In this document: in pieces, positions 63,884 through 64,000 of the stretch
Layout of the letters: each line of letters starts with the position of its first letter
How positions within the stretch are numbered: position 1 is the stretch's first letter
NCBI RefSeq assembly: GCF_002355395.1
Contig: NZ_AP017315.1
Span: forward strand, 1,178,001 to 1,242,000
Reading direction: 5' to 3'
DNA from: Microcella alkaliphila
GTDB lineage: Bacteria; Actinomycetota; Actinomycetes; Actinomycetales; Microbacteriaceae
DNA: 64,000 bases
The notes under the pieces: generated by a model
Databases searched by the model: none
The model's input: only the letters and a program-made list of their open reading frames with translations
What the model was told of the DNA's origin: nothing
Made by a program: the position numbers and the translations under genes

Positions 63884-64000
63884 GTGATTTCTGCCGACTC
63901 TGTTCCCGCTCCCACTTCCGCGTCACGAATCGCTGACCAGATCGGGCGTTTCGCGCGCGACCACTCGCTCGTCATTGCCTGCGCTGAGTCGCTCACGAGC
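63884..64000 (+). CDS. cinA: CinA-type nicotinamide-nucleotide amidohydrolase (partial, 5' end)
   Basis: GTG 63884 opens a frame to the window end: RIADQIGRFARDHSLVIACAESLTS. The AESLTS block matches the AESLTGG start of the CinA C-terminal (PncC) domain, which deamidates NMN. Only 39 codons are visible. No MoaB-like N-terminal domain precedes it, so it would be the short form. Confidence 0.75.
   Translation, partial: MISADSVPAPTSASRIADQIGRFARDHSLVIACAESLTS

Overview
The window is high-GC DNA from an actinobacterium, most likely a member of the Microbacteriaceae. The support is the frequent GTG/TTG starts, a DUF222-HNH gene, two DUF7882-type proteins, a ThrE exporter, a LysR-substrate-domain/DUF5997 pair, a long-form ArgG and a DbpA-type DEAD-box helicase. 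The family assignment is inference from gene content; no rRNA is present.

Layout. 1-3.9 kb holds core-like genes (PheRS-like orphan ligase SrmL, GNAT, pyroglutamyl peptidase, DUF222-HNH). 4.1-11.1 kb on the minus strand holds a NUDIX hydrolase followed by a complete four-gene Wadjet (jetABCD) plasmid-defence operon, all junctions overlapping by 4 nt. 11.2-19.8 kb is an integrative element of about 8.57 kb that splits a native tRNA-Pro gene at the anticodon. The native 5' half lies at 11169-11210 and the native 3' half with its terminator at 19768-19849. The element brings its own complete tRNA-Pro(GGG), an excisionase-like gene, a tyrosine integrase, an SLC13-type transporter and a nested IS cluster. 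In that cluster an IS5-family element with a thioredoxin-like passenger gene is flanked by two inverted, apparently identical IS701-family copies, each inserted in a CTAG site.

20.1-36.6 kb is a defence/accessory island: a membrane-anchored GTPase-like protein plus an unknown partner, a SAM methyltransferase, a PD-(D/E)XK nuclease-like protein, a type I restriction-modification locus (hsdM, hsdS, then hsdR) interrupted by GIY-YIG, membrane-protein and Fic genes, a DUF4062-TPR protein, and a metallophosphoesterase/nucleotidyltransferase pair. The stretch 33.5-36.6 kb is visibly AT-richer than its surroundings.

36.8-64 kb returns to chromosomal-type genes: SelO, a TacAT-type toxin-antitoxin pair, ThrE, gdhA, an XRE/DUF6036 toxin-antitoxin-like pair, ArsR/SRPBCC genes, transglutaminase, NAD(P)HX epimerase, two CNNM-type membrane proteins, a type III polyketide synthase operon (PKS, methyltransferase, FAD monooxygenase), a Rieske-FAD oxidoreductase with DUF7882 partners, argG, deaD and the start of cinA. 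Within 42.4-46.5 kb several genes (VOC, MsrB, two SRPBCC) lack internal or terminal blocks, an unusual concentration of damaged genes around an intact gdhA.

The main biological themes are anti-plasmid and anti-phage defence, an element that replaces the tRNA it destroys, and layered transposition that can be ordered in time from its target duplications.
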